The position numbers and the translations under genes are program-made. Shown here piece by piece: positions 12,781 through 24,257 of a stretch of 64,000 bases of DNA. The notes below the pieces were generated by a model. The model worked only from the letters and a program-made list of their open reading frames with translations, was not told where the DNA came from and did no database searches. This DNA is from Neoscytalidium dimidiatum. Its lineage: Eukaryota; Ascomycota; Dothideomycetes; Botryosphaeriales; Botryosphaeriaceae. Positions within the stretch are counted from its first letter, which is position 1. Each line of letters starts with the position of its first letter. The stretch spans positions 4,030,001 to 4,094,000 of the forward strand of contig CM074696.1 in assembly GCA_037367355.1 (NCBI GenBank), given 5' to 3'.

Positions 12781-13910
12781 CTAGTTCTTCTCCCCCTTAT
12801 CACCCCCGCTTTCGAGGATATCCTTAATGCTGACCATACCACTTCCCCGAGGTAAAGGCTTAGACTGATTCGGTCCCTCTTTCCACCCAATCATATAGAT
12901 AAGTCTAAAGGTGGCAGGGAGTGTTCCGTCAGTATCCTTGTTACCGTGAAGAGCTCTGTAGATTCCTTCGGCAGCAAGGAGGACGTCCCTTTTGATCGGA
13001 CCTGTTTCCCGTCCAAGCACAGCGTTATTCTCGCCCATGGCTTGGAGGTCTGTCATCAAAGCAAATATATTGGGATAATCGACGATAATGTCATCGACGT
13101 CCACGGTGAGCAGCTTGAACCCTGCGCCCTGCAGGAGACCGCCCACATCACGCACATCCGCAAGTGGAGATGTGCGAGTGCTAACGCCGCCACGCCGATC
13201 GAGTTCTGCGAGCTGGAGGCTTGTCCTGAGCTCGAACAAGCTATCACCGCCTAGCATAACACCCAGAAACGGAGCGTCCGGCTTCAATATATTGTTGATC
13301 TGCTTCAGGACCGAAGGTAGGTCATTTATCCAGTGTAGAGAGAGACTGCTTAGGACAGCATCGAAAGACTCAGGCTCAAAAGGCAAGCTCTCTTCGTCTG
13401 CCAGGACCTGACGAGTCATCTTGATCTCATTGTTGAAAGGCTGATCTGTGTCGCGATACAGCATGGCAGGTGACGAGTCGACAGCCACCAGTTCGCCAAT
13501 GCGAGTCGAGAGCGGTTCGGAAACGGGCTTCATCGACGTGCTATCAGGGTCAGGTTTTGTGAGGATGCGACCAATGTTACAGGCATTTGCGCCCAGATCG
13601 AGGACACGGTCAAAGCGGCGGTTGATGTCCTGCAGCGCATCGTAAGTAGGGCCCAAGAGATGCGATAGAATTGACTTACCAAAAGACGCTCACACAACCT
13701 GAATGCTGTCTCATCTCTAAGATAGTCGACCTCCCTACTCCTCTGAACATTTGCAGCCGCACGCTCCCTTTGCAGCAACTTGTGACGGCGATTGAAGACC
13801 TCGAAAGTTGGTGAGCCGGGAGCTTGAACGGCGTAGCTGCGCCGAGTACCGAAGCGCACTCCGCGGGCTGCTGGCGGTGGTATGAAACTTCTGATGGATA
13901 GGGCCTTCAT
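12781..13910 (-). CDS. NDUFAF5-like mitochondrial complex I assembly methyltransferase
   Basis: A class I SAM-dependent methyltransferase-fold protein similar to NDUFAF5, which hydroxylates an arginine of NDUFS7 during complex I assembly in the mitochondrial matrix. Two exons, 13910-13680 and 13629-12781, 359 residues; the 50-nt intron starts GTAAGT and restores FRLCERLLDINRRFDRVLDL. The first 30 residues (MKALSIRSFIPPPAARGVRF and onward) are Arg/Ser-rich with no acidic residue, a likely mitochondrial presequence. Motif I is VLDLGANACNIGRIL. The family block FDAVLSSLSLHWINDLPSVL and the later FLGVMLGGDSLFELRTSLQL are present. An in-frame Met at 13970 would add 20 residues; the 13910 start gives the better presequence. 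Start codons of this gene and dynactin p62 are only 197 bp apart. Confidence 0.88.
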
Positions 13911-14107
13911 GTTGGATGTGCGGAAAGAAGGGACGGCATGAGAGAGGCCATCAATGGAGAAGCCGACCAATTGCGGCGCTCATGACGCAGTGGAAAGAAA
14001 TGGGCGCGACTGGCGGCAGCGGGGGCCCAAGCTTCGCTCCACACACCCGCGTTCGCGTTGGCGGGATGAGCATCCACTGCACACCTCGCCCAAACAACCG
14101 CCCAGCC
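13911..14107. promoter_or_regulatory. Compact divergent promoter, NDUFAF5-like / dynactin p62
   Basis: The two start codons face away from each other with 197 bp between them, so both promoters and leaders must lie here or overlap the neighbouring transcript. No individual factor site was assigned. Confidence 0.6.
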
Positions 14108-15936
14108 ATGGCGCAGACCTTCCCCTACACCTTCTACTCGTGTCCTTGTGTCGATACATCGGCACCGAGCTCCCGTGTACGTGACAAACGCTCCTCGCAG
14201 TACTCGATACACGCCAACGAAGAGGAAGACCGCACCTTCGACCCACGCAATCCTCGCTCAAATTACTCGCTGTATCCGCTAGAGCACTTGCTATACTGCG
14301 AAGACTGCCATCAAATTCGCTGTCCGCGGTGTGTCAGCGAAGAAGTCATTACCTGGTTCTGCCCCAGCTGCCTGTTTGAAGTCCCCAGCAGCAATGTCCG
14401 AAGCGATGGAAACAGGTCCGTCTTGCCGCTGTATCAGCTTTCCTATCGGTAGCTAAAACTGAACAATTCAGGTGTATGCGAAGCTGCTACAACTGTCCGA
14501 TATGTACCGCGCCCATGATCGTCAATTCCCTCGATTCGGAGAATGAGAAGCATGCCCGCCTCGGCGAAGACGGCGAGGCAGTCCAACCACCTGGTCCCTT
14601 CTACCTTGCCTGTCCTTACTGCCAATGGAGTACTCTCGAGATAGGGGTCGAGTTCGAAAAGCCCAATAACATTTCCGGTCAGCTGGCTCGCCTCGCAAAC
14701 GGAGGTAAGGCCGTGCCTACATTAAGAGAGCGTGAGAAAGCCCGTGACAGGCGCAGGGAGGCCGAAGAAACTGGGAAGAAGCTAGACGAGGAAGAGGAGG
14801 TTGACATCCAGGACGATCATATGCCGCTGGACCACGAAATGCGTTTCTCAAATTTGAGTGCTTTCTACAAATCCCAGCTGCAGACCGACACTGTGGGTAG
14901 CGGCTACGGCGGCGACTACGCATCGAGCACCTTGTCGCGTATAATGAATATGTACAGCGGTGGGAACAAAAAATTGAAGAAGGATAGGCCTTCATCAATG
15001 CGTGAAGCATTCGGTTCCGACGAGGGTTTCCAAGTTCACAACTCTTCTTCTGAGGATGAGATTATCAAACGCATGCGGCAAGTTGGGTGGGAAGGAACAG
15101 TCAGTCCCGACCAGCGACATAATCAGACCCATGGCGACGTCCGCTTCGCCGCTGATCTACGCCCGGTACCCACCCTCCTCCGAACCAAGCGTGCGAAGCG
15201 TTGCAGAACGTGCCGGCACATCCTCGCAAGACCGGAAACCAAGATATCGAGCTCACGGTACAAGATCAAATTATTGGCTCTCAACAATATTCCGCAGATC
15301 TCTCTGAAGGCATTGCCCCGCCAACCTGAGGGCGCGTCAACAGCCACACCTACTGTAATCACGTTCGACTACAACAACCTCCAGCCATTCATGGCAAATC
15401 ATTTTATTTTGACCATCCGCAATCCGCTATTCGACCCCATTCGCGTTACATTAGCTACTCCAGCCATCACCCCTGGTCGGATTGCCAGCAAGGTTACAGT
15501 TCTCTGCCCAGAATTCGACGTTGGTGCCAACACCGACGTTTGGGATGAGGCCCTCACGGGAAGCGGGGCCACTCAACGTAAATCGCAGCCGCCCTCGTCT
15601 ATCGAGCTGGGCGCTTCCAACCCTGCGACACAAGCCGAGGCGGGAAAAGTCTGGGAACGTGGTCGAAACTGGACGAGCGTCGTGCTCGAAGTGGTGCCTG
15701 ACAAAGCCGATCCAGCGGATCTCGAGGGTGGTCTCGACGAGGATGAGGATGTGCTAGAAATACCTATGTTCGTACGTATAGAGTACGAAACTGACGTCGC
15801 GGCTGAAGATGTCAGAGAAAAGGAGCGCGAGAGGGGCGAGAAGGGAGCGGGTGAGTCGGGGAGGGTGAAGAGGGAGGAGGCATTCTGGTGTGTTCTTGGT
15901 GCCGGAAGGATTGGGCCACTGCCAAAGCTGGGCTGA
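14108..15936 (+). CDS. Dynactin subunit p62 (DCTN4-like)
   Basis: Pointed-end subunit of dynactin, the activator that links dynein to cargo on microtubules; in filamentous fungi it supports early endosome and nuclear movement. Two exons, 14108-14415 and 14472-15936, 590 residues; the 56-nt intron restores NRCMRSCYNCP. The start MAQTFPYTFYSCPCVD is followed by paired Cys motifs: CEDCHQIRCPRC, CPSC, CYNCPIC and CPYCQWSTLEIGVEFEKPNN. These form the Cys-rich N-terminal region expected of p62. A later Cys pair (CRTCRHIL) and a beta-rich C-terminal half (LTIRNPLFDPIRVTLATP) also match the family. Charged low-complexity stretches lie near residues 185-215 and at the C-terminus. The family assignment is good. 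Confidence 0.9.
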
Positions 15937-17485
15937 AAACAAGGTCTGCAAACAGTAACATCGATCACTCCCTATGTGCTCACAGTAGTCCAGTCGAGTT
16001 TGTTAGCGTCATGATACCCCTCGAGATAGAAATCGAGTTGCCTCCTTTAATATGTCTGTATCCCGTTTACTTCTAGTGCTGCATTCAGAAAAGCAATTCC
16101 AAATTAAGCCTTCCCTCCCCTTGTTGCTCTACTCTGGCACAAAAGATATCGTCAAAATTAAAGAAACCATTCACGACACAAAATTGGCTAAACCTACTAA
16201 AACTCATCCACATCTGCTTTGCTCTCTCTCCTAGTCAATATCTACACCCGCGACTGCCGTCTGCATGCGTAACTTGTGCGGTAATGCTCGCCCGTATCCG
16301 CGATAGCGCAGCGCGGGGTGCACTTGAGGTTGCGGAGGTGCGGAGAGGAGGACAGGAGGAGAGCGGCGTGCTGTTGGCGACGATGTAGTCGGCGATGGTT
16401 GGCCTGCATGGGCCGATAAGGCACCAATGGCGGTGTCGGCGGCAGTGGTCGTCGTCTAACAGTCGCCGTCGTCTTACTTGTTGCGGGGGTGGGCACGGCC
16501 GGGGTGGCGCGGACGTTCGTCGTCTGGCTGCGGGTGGTGGGACGCCCGGCGCCTGGGGGATGTGGTATTTCTGGACATTACTGCGCGCCTGAAATGGAGG
16601 GCAATTTGGCGGTGAGTATGGATCGCGATGTTTCCGGATATCTCGGTGGGAGATTGATCCTCTCAAATATATTCAAGCCGGCGGGAGTCCAGTGAAAAGG
16701 GAGATCATTTTGTGCGTTTCAATTAACGCAGGACTGAGTGAAGTTGGAATTATGTCCAAGCTTCATTATGACAATTGTTATTTTTGGAAAGGCATCCACG
16801 ATCATCAGACGTGACGGGCCTAACTGATGGCTAAGACGTATCTGGAACCTCATTATTTCAATTGTTTTGAGATGTCTCAAGGAGAACAACTGTGCTTGCA
16901 CCTCTCACATGACCTGCTGGCAAAAAAGTCGAGGAAGCGAATGTAGGTTGGTGTGATTAGCTGCTGATACTAGGAAAAAGATATTAATTGTGTCTGGATG
17001 CTTGTGGACACGATATGAAAAGGTTGACAAGCGGAAGAAAAGCACACGAACACACAAAGGAAATCTAGTTGCCACCGGTACAATTTGGGTATCTGTGGGG
17101 GTGAAATGAACCTGTTACCGGCCTCCTTTCCTGCCTTTCACCCGAGCCCTACCCTAGGAAATGCAGCAAGTGTTTGAGACGAAAGAAATTGGGTTGCCCT
17201 ATATAATACCCAAATGGCTCAAAATGCAAATGATAAAAAGCCAACAGACAAGGAGATATATGGGTTGAAGAAAGAAGGAAATAAAATTGAAAGCGCTGGC
17301 CAACGAATGCAGCTGGTTGCCCTCTATCTTGAAGAAACTTTTTCCTCGTCCCGGTCTTACATTACTCCACGGAAGAATTGAGAGAACAGCCCTTGGAAAC
17401 ACCATGCTCTTGAAAGGAAACGCTGGATATGAATTGAAGAAAAAATGGGATCAAAAGAACGCCGCCCAAGCCGATGGTACCCGCT
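15937..17485. other. Convergent intergenic region, 1.5 kb
   Basis: Lies between the 3' ends of dynactin p62 and the F-box/WD40 gene. A GC-rich island at about 16300-16600 produces Arg/Pro-rich frames on both strands, without motifs. The rest is AT-richer. No gene is supported. Confidence 0.5.
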
Positions 17486-19648
17486 TTACCGACGAGCGCC
17501 GGCAAGAAGTTCCACGTCGTCAATGCCATAACCGAAATCCAGTAATAACGCCCTACCGTCTTGACTTGTAGCCACGATTCTCCGATAATCACTCTTGGCG
17601 CTCAAAATCCAACTAGTAGTCCAGTTGTCGTAGACCGAAATGTCCTCACCTGTCTCGTAGTCGTACACACGGATACTCTGATCGTAGCTGCCAGAGAGCA
17701 CACGCTTGTTGGGCGTATCCAAGAAAAGAGAACGCACGAGTCCTGTATGGCCAGTGAACTTCTTGACGACCTGGCCGGTGCTGATGTCGAACTTATAGAC
17801 GGTCTGGTCATTGCCCCCGGCGAGGACGTACTTGGCGTCATCGCTGAACTCAACGGCAGCAAGACCACGATCACCGCTTCTAAGCTCCTTCACGAAAGAC
17901 TTGGTCTTAATGTTCCAAAGCATGGCAGCGCCATCGCCACTAGCAGAGACCAGAAGATCACCACGCATTTGTACGGCGTTAACGGGACCACGGTGCCCAC
18001 GGAGCTGCTTGAGAAGTTCGCCGGTGTTGCGGTCCCAGATGCAGATGGAGTTGTCCTTGCTGCATGAGATGATATATCTGTTGTCGAAGCACACGTCGAG
18101 AACGCCAGCCTCATGTGCGTTGAGTCGCCACTTTGGCTCCCAAGTTTTGATGTCCCAAACGATGCAAGAACTGTCGGAAGAACCGGTGACAACGATCTCG
18201 TCGTCAAATTGCAGGCAAAGGATACTAGCCGAATGATAGAAGGCCGGCTGATGGAAGATAGCATTTCCCTCAGCGGTGCCATTGACTGAAGGCAAATTGC
18301 TCTCAGTGTACTGACGCTTGATATCAAGTGTCGGTGGGGTGTTGGGCTGTGGCCGAGCCTCCGGGCCTCCAATAACCTTCAAGCATCTGTATGTTTTCAG
18401 ATCCCAAACGCGAATAGTGCGATCGCGCGAGCCAGTGATGATCTTATCCTCATCGAACTGACAGCAGTATACGCTGTCAGTGTGGCCATTAAAGTAGATG
18501 GCGGCCGGATGAGATCCTTTCCAGCGACGCTCAATCGTCTTTCGGATGCGATACATTGTCTTCCAGTCCTGGTTTGGCTGCGAAGTACCAGCACCAACAC
18601 CGCCCATCTGAAGTGGCGGCGGCTCCACGTGGATTTGCTGTTCATATTGACGGTTGAAGACAACGCGCCACACATGCCGAGATGAAGCAGGCACGTTCCA
18701 CGAGCGGGAGACACGCTCACACACGGCGAGGGAAGCCGCATCGAGGAAGGAGAAGACGTGCTCGGACAACTCCCGAGGGAAACGTTGAACGAAATCTAAT
18801 AGGATGGTTGTGTCAGCATGAAAAAAACAATCTTCGCAAAATTGCAGGGGAGGCGTACCCATCCGCGGCGGCTGCGCCACCAGCTGGCCCTGGTCATCTC
18901 CGATAACACTGTCCGTCTCGGACATCTGACCACACGGCGAGGCCTTGGAGCGGCTCCGGGTATGGAGACTCAAGTTCATGGCGTTGAGCTGGTTGGCCGA
19001 GTCGCGGGCGGCCTGGCCGGCAGAGTGGTCGATGTAAGGCGGGCCGAGCGACGGCGGCGGCACGGGATTCCAGCGATCGTTGGCAGGACCAGAGATGGCA
19101 GGGCGGCGGAATTTCTTCAGCGAACGGCGGGCGCTGGCCCATCGCTTGGGAGTCTGGTGCTTGGAGGAGGCGGGTTGTTGGGGTTGGAGAGGAGAGGAGG
19201 CGAGCGACTCGACATCGGCGTCAGAAGGGGGATTGGCGAAGGACGGCGAACGCTGTGGGCGCATGTCGACAGGAGCTTCGTGGGAGCGGCTGGGACCGGC
19301 AGCAGTGCCGGTAGGGTTCTGGTTGGGACCGCGGCGGTGGATGAGGTCGCGGACGGTGCTGAGGGCGAGCTCGATGTTGTGCAGGGTGGACTGGCGGCGA
19401 TGACTCTCAGCGCGGTGGGTATCATGCGACAGCTTTGCCTCCTTCTCAGCACCGGCATGGTGGGTGTGCCGCCATGCAGACGCCTCGGCCTCGGTGTCGT
19501 TGGGGCCAAAGACCTGGCTCTGGGTGCGCTTGGGCGGGCGCGGGATGGTGTTGCTGCTGTTGTTGACAGCGGCGTCGGGGTCGTGGTCGGGGTTGGGGAG
19601 GGCGGTCTTGGGGCGGAAGGAGAGGGTGGATCGCCTGCGCTGGACCAT
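17486..19648 (-). CDS. F-box/WD40 repeat protein (SCF substrate adaptor)
   Basis: Predicted SCF ubiquitin-ligase adaptor: the F-box binds Skp1 and the WD40 propeller binds substrate. Two exons, 19648-18859 and 18795-17486, 699 residues. The 63-nt intron (18858-18796) starts GTACGC, holds GCTGAC as a possible branch site and ends TTAG. It has no stop and keeps frame, so a gene finder could miss it. Removing it gives RMDFVQRFPRELSEHVFSFL, a good F-box start at about residue 264. The N-terminal 260 residues are basic, Ser/Pro-rich and probably disordered. Seven WD-type blades follow, from GHTDSVYCCQF with SRDRTIRVWDL to a last degenerate blade with TSQDGRALLLDFG. It resembles Cdc4/Fbw7/Met30-type proteins, but I cannot choose an ortholog. 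Confidence 0.9.
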   Translation of the reverse strand: MVQRRRSTLSFRPKTALPNPDHDPDAAVNNSSNTIPRPPKRTQSQVFGPNDTEAEASAWRHTHHAGAEKEAKLSHDTHRAESHRRQSTLHNIELALSTVRDLIHRRGPNQNPTGTAAGPSRSHEAPVDMRPQRSPSFANPPSDADVESLASSPLQPQQPASSKHQTPKRWASARRSLKKFRRPAISGPANDRWNPVPPPSLGPPYIDHSAGQAARDSANQLNAMNLSLHTRSRSKASPCGQMSETDSVIGDDQGQLVAQPPRMGTPPLQFCEDCFFHADTTILLDFVQRFPRELSEHVFSFLDAASLAVCERVSRSWNVPASSRHVWRVVFNRQYEQQIHVEPPPLQMGGVGAGTSQPNQDWKTMYRIRKTIERRWKGSHPAAIYFNGHTDSVYCCQFDEDKIITGSRDRTIRVWDLKTYRCLKVIGGPEARPQPNTPPTLDIKRQYTESNLPSVNGTAEGNAIFHQPAFYHSASILCLQFDDEIVVTGSSDSSCIVWDIKTWEPKWRLNAHEAGVLDVCFDNRYIISCSKDNSICIWDRNTGELLKQLRGHRGPVNAVQMRGDLLVSASGDGAAMLWNIKTKSFVKELRSGDRGLAAVEFSDDAKYVLAGGNDQTVYKFDISTGQVVKKFTGHTGLVRSLFLDTPNKRVLSGSYDQSIRVYDYETGEDISVYDNWTTSWILSAKSDYRRIVATSQDGRALLLDFGYGIDDVELLAGARR
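18796..18858 (-). other. Stop-free, frame-preserving intron before the F-box
   Basis: 63 nt, a multiple of three, with no in-frame stop. Donor GTACGC, possible branch site GCTGAC, acceptor TTAG. If retained it inserts 21 residues, including two Cys and two Phe, immediately before the F-box. The short size, splice signals and improved F-box alignment after removal support an intron rather than coding DNA. Confidence 0.75.
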
Positions 19649-20446
19649 GGCGTATTTGTAGCACGAGAGCTGGGGGCGGCCCGGGCTCTCGAAATGAGCG
19701 ACTGAGGGCGAGGGTACGGATGTGGTGGACTCGAAGGGAAGGAGCGCTGGGCTGAGTCGGGGCGAAGGAAGGGCGCGGAGGCTCGAGGGCGCCGGGCTCG
19801 CGGGGCCGGGAGGGGTTGGACAAGCAAGAGACGACTACGAGGAAAGAGGGCAGCGAGCGTGAGGAGTTGGCGAGACAAGTGATTTTATTGTGGGCAAGGG
19901 CGGTGGAAGAGAGAGGGTGGTGAGAGGCCGTAGGGCCAGCCAGCGATCGCTTTCATCCAGCGCAAGTTCAGGCCCAAGCGGTCCCCAGCGCCCCGGCGCC
20001 CCCTTCCGGCCATGCCTCAGCCTACGCCACACGGGCCTGCTCTAGCCTGTCTGGAGCACGTCATGCACCGGCCGCCCCAGCGCCGCGCCAGACCCGAAAA
20101 CAGCCCGCAAGGCCCTGTGTTGAAATCGCACCCTTCCGCCCGCTGCGCGCGCGCGCTCTTCTCTGCGCGCCCACCGCCGTCTCCGAGCACCCGCACCAGC
20201 ACCAGCACCAGCGCCAGCAGCCGCAGCCCGCAGCCCGCAGCCCGCAGCGCCGCGCTCCTGCACACTCCCCGCCGCGCCCTCCGGTTCCTCAGATCAGCAC
20301 CACCAGCACACCAGCACGTCAGGCCCTTCAGCCGCGCCCGCGCCACTGCCACGCCGTCGCTGCTCACCGCCCGCCCCCCGAGGAATTGCGCTTACGCTGT
20401 GTGCCCTGCCTGCAAAGGCCTTCTGTCCGCGCGTGCCTGTCTGCCA
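19649..20446. promoter_or_regulatory. Divergent intergenic region, F-box/WD40 / DUF7704
   Basis: 798 bp, C-rich on the plus strand. It contains short tandem repeats at about 20190-20250: CACCAG-like units followed by about four CAGCCCG units. The plus frame of the downstream gene stays open from 20012, but the extension is Arg/Pro/Ser low-complexity and is read as leader, not protein. Confidence 0.55.
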
Positions 20447-20914
20447 ATGGCTCGGTCCTTCTCGCGGATTCCCCGTCCTTACAGGATCTTCTTCCTGTAC
20501 GTCGAACCGGTCAGCGCCATCGCCGGATGGTATTATGCGCTATTCTGTCCGGCAATCTATCTCCAGCTAACGCACAGCCCTTCGGCTCCCGTGCCAGCCG
20601 GCGGCTCGGGCGCCCAGGGCGTGCCTGTTGGCACCCAAATAGTCCTTTCCCAGCTCGCAAATCTGTACCTGCTGTTCGCCCTCAATGAGGCCATTGTCCT
20701 GCGCGCTACCGCCGATCTGCGTGTCTGGCGCGCCCTGCTCTTTGGCCTCCTCGTCGCCGACTTTGGTCACCTGTACAGCGTTTCCGCTTTGGGACCTGCC
20801 GTCTACTGGGACGTCGCCCGCTGGAATGCAATAGACTGGGGCAACGTCGCCTTTGTTTACCTGGGAGCCTCGATGCGCATGGCATTCTTGAGCGGAATCG
20901 GCCTTGCTCAGTAG
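20447..20914 (+). CDS. DUF7704-type fungal membrane protein
   Basis: A single-exon 155-residue protein of the short fungal membrane family I recall as DUF7704; the function is unknown. The start MARSFSRIPRPYRIFFLYVE is preferred because RIPRPYRIFFLYVEPVSAI is the conserved beginning. Four hydrophobic segments are visible: about residues 12-30 (FFLYVEPVSAIAGWYYALF), 65-85 (LSQLANLYLLFALNEAIVL), 95-115 (ALLFGLLVADFGHLYSV) and 130-150 (NVAFVYLGASMRMAFLSG). A polar Gly/Pro-rich loop separates the first two. An upstream in-frame Met at 20012 would add 145 low-complexity residues and is rejected. The family name is from memory. Confidence 0.75.
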   Translation: MARSFSRIPRPYRIFFLYVEPVSAIAGWYYALFCPAIYLQLTHSPSAPVPAGGSGAQGVPVGTQIVLSQLANLYLLFALNEAIVLRATADLRVWRALLFGLLVADFGHLYSVSALGPAVYWDVARWNAIDWGNVAFVYLGASMRMAFLSGIGLAQ

Positions 20915-21098
20915 CTGCCTGCAATCTTCTATGGTGCTGCCTCATCATCTCACGCTCATTTCTCGCGATTCCTCCCTGTCTTCCGCCGTCACTTTGACGA
21001 CGCGAGCCATGGAACGCTCTCGGAGCCACCGCCCGACGGTGTGGATCTGGCTGAAAGGGGGAAAAAGTGGCGTTGCAATAATTCGGTAGACGCCCTGC

Positions 21099-23992
21099 CT
21101 ACTTCCTGGACCCATGGTAAAATATCGCCGTGATTTGTCTAGCGCCAATTGCGGGGTAAATATCGAAGTCCAGTGCAGCTCCAGATCTATTCTTGCCCTT
21201 CACCGCCTTCTGTTTCGGAGGCACAATGCCTTCTTGATTACGCTTGTCAAGCTTTGCAGGCTCGAGTCTGGAGCTTGGCTTGGGAGCGGCGACGGAAGAG
21301 GCGAAACCCGTGGTGAAAAGTTCACCTTGACGTCTGTTCTGACTCGCTTCCGATCTTCCCCGGCGGCGATGCCGATGTTCGGATGCGGTCAAATCTCCAC
21401 CCTGACCTTTCGATAACGCTCGTCCGATGGCGTCGACCCCACAATCCTTGGAGCCAAATTCGACTGCATCTCATGATACGTGATTTCTCCTATGTTTTCT
21501 TGTGGTGGGGCCTTGCTACCGTTAGCCCTCGCTTTAGCGATAATCCTCTCCATATCGTTCCCAAACAACGACTCCACACTTCAACTGACTAGTTGGGGTA
21601 AGTCACATTGATCGCTCCTCATCAAAGAGAGGTCATACTGATGACACGTAAGGGGTTTCCCTTGTCACTTGGTCAGCGCCGGCGATATCAGCACATAAGA
21701 ACGTATGAGTAAGCTTGTCCAATGGCCTCTCAACAGTTTCATAAGCAAGACTTGCTCAATTGTCAGCACGTATGCAAATCCCGAATAAGTCTCCAGACAA
21801 AAGCATTCATGAAGATTTCTCAAAACTTTGACTTCAACACGCCCACTACTCCTCCACATGTGAACCCGCGTTATTGCAACGCCATTCTCTGGTGATCGTA
21901 TACTGCAAGATATTTTATCCATTGATTCACTCTTATCAAAGAGCGTAGGTTCGTAGAGGTCATAGCTTTCGTGACAAATCACATCTCAGTGACTCCTCAG
22001 GATCTGAGTCTTCTTCAAGCGGTTTGCTCTCGAAGTATTGTCTCCTTTAGCCTTTTCCTCTTTCTACCTTCACTTTCGGCTCCATCTCTAGTGCCGTCCT
22101 CATTTCCTTCACCTTCATTTCCTCCAGCATTGCCAATATTCTCTTCCATCAAAACACCGTGGTTACCGATACAACCGTCATCTTCACTGCCATCATCACT
22201 GTTTTTGCTGTCTATTGTACCGCATAAGCCCCTGTTCTGTTGAGCTGAATTTTCCTACGTACCTTCGATGTCCGATTCAAGGAGCGAATGCAATAGTTGC
22301 AGATTCTTCCGTCTGTAGCGCTCTGACGAAATTTCCCGCTTCTTCTCCCCGTATTGTGTCACAACCTGCTTCAAAAGATTCGGCAGGCTCCGCACAGTCC
22401 GGGAAATAAACTAACTCTCCCGTAAATTGAGCCCTTGAAGACACTAATATTCGTTCCTTGTCCTGGGGCAACTGTTCTACCTTTTTGTCAGGCCGAACTT
22501 CGAGTTCGGCAATAGCGATGGTCAGCAAGCCTCGAAGCCTGAAATCAAAGGTCACACACCAGCGTCTCACGTTAGACATTCACGAAATTCTTTCTCGTCA
22601 TCTCGGACGACACTTCTGAGGAGCCAGTGCGTTTTCCAGGGTTATAATTCCTATAAGTTTCACTCCGGTGGTTTTTCGACTCCTTCTTCCACCCCTTGCC
22701 CTCGAGCTTCACATTGAAGAAATTCCGCTCTGCGACCCATTCTGTAAAAGCGTCTGAGTGGGTGATTGGTTTCTTCTATGAGTCCTGTGGAGGAGACAAC
22801 CGGAAATGCTCGTTCAACTCGCTTTCAATGTCATCATCACCTCGGGCAGATGGGATGATCCCTATAATACCATACTACAGATCCATCACCGTCTTCGTTG
22901 TCGCATCAAACTCCTGCCATAACGAAACCTTCCCATAAACGCCCCCCTCCCTCCTCTCCTCTCTCTTAGCCCAGCATCCTCGCAAGTTTCCATATTCCGC
23001 CGTCGTGGCTCAGAAACCTGTTCCCCCTCGATCGGTCCAAAGATCATCCATTCGTGCTCCGCGGCTTGACTTCCATGTCTCTTCTACCTTATGTAGAAAC
23101 TCGTTAGGCATATACGTGAATGTGCCGTCCTTCTTCTCATTCTACTTCTTTAACTGCAGTAACGCACAAATATTTTTGGGACTCAAACGAATCATATTCT
23201 GCAGAAAAATATTAAGGCCACTAGCGCGGGCTGTAATCAGTGCGGCGTCGTACTTTTTCACCTCGACATATTCTCTTCCGGATAGTAGCCGGTTGTTTCT
23301 TCGTTCGCGTGACGCTCAGTTGATGGAGAAGGCACATGCATGAGATCGGGCCAATGCGGGGACACAAAGGCGGCGAGCTGGGTGTTTTGATCGCGAATGG
23401 AAATTATCTCGCCTTGGGTGCGGTGATGTGGGCAGCCTGGGAGGCAGAGGCGGATTATGAGCTATGTTGTATTAAAGATGGCACAACTTCCACTAGAGCT
23501 GCGGCTTGAGGACCATGCTCCTGATTACTTTCGTCTTCAGTTAATGGTCTTAGTTTTAGTTTCTCTGCGACTTGGACCTCGTCATCTGAGGACGGCCGAA
23601 GGGGATCGGGCGGATCAGTCGGAATGATCGATGAACTTCGAGCTGCAGAAGTATAATGGTCACCAACCTAATGCTTCATCTCCTTGTTCTTTCTCGTTTT
23701 TCCACTCAAACGAGTTGGTGATGCGATAATAGGTATTTCTTGAAGTTTGCTTGGCTGGTGCGACTTTCGTCCGTAAAGCTTTCCGTACCAGAGCACGACG
23801 AAGTATGCGTTAGCCTGATTTGGAAGTAGAAAAACTATATACTGAGAAGTTTGCCGCAGTTGAGCGCCTTGTTATAGAAACTTACTTTCTGTCCGGTCTG
23901 GTCTTGTGTTACTGATTTACGGCTTGGCGTAGCTTCTGAAAATGCCTTTAGCGGCAGTGGGGACTCGGTGTGCTAGAATGGTCCTGCGGACA
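21099..23992 (-). pseudogene. Decayed protein-coding gene with RIP-type stops
   Basis: I do not recognise the ancestral protein. On the minus strand, coding-like blocks run from about 23992 to 21100 but are broken. From 23320 to 22575 one frame reads through about 250 codons interrupted by five stops: TAG 23144-23142, TGA 23012-23010, TAG 22877-22875, TAG 22778-22776 and TAA 22574-22572. All share one phase and each is one C-to-T change from CAG, CGA or CAA. Further upstream are TAG 23975-23973, TAG 23670-23668 and TAA 23457-23455. Apparent one-base frame changes occur near 23455 and 23290. An intron with GTAAGT and CAG ends seems to survive near 23890-23820. Blocks such as LWYGKLYGRKS and WVAERNFFNVKLEGKGWKKE look strongly coding, and an acidic block lies near 22.2 kb. 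Confidence 0.7.
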
Positions 23993-24257
23993 GAAAAGAA
24001 TTTGAAAATTTCTCACGAAGGCCAGGAAACATGTAACATCAAAGTCAGAGTGTCGTCAGAGAAAATCAAAGTATGATCACCATGCAAAGAAGCAACGCGT
24101 CGCCAACCTGGTCATTGTCCGAAGGTCTTTGTTGTGAATGCACCAGTTGATGCAATGCTAGGCAATGAGTGTCGGAAAGAGATGAAACTGAATCACCAAT
24201 GAACGTAATGCTCGGAAGTATCAACGTTGGGATAATTTGAGAACAGGTAACAGTCAC

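Noticed and set aside
16235..16666. A 143-codon minus-strand frame
   Set aside because: Arg/Pro/His low complexity in a GC-rich island, with an overlapping similar frame on the other strand.
19117..19878. A 253-codon minus-strand frame overlapping the F-box/WD40 N-terminus
   Set aside because: A shifted-frame shadow of the real exon, Pro/Ser/Arg-rich and without motif.
20012..20446. An N-terminal extension of 145 residues for the DUF7704 protein
   Set aside because: It is Arg/Pro/Ser low complexity over simple repeats; the conserved family start is at 20447.
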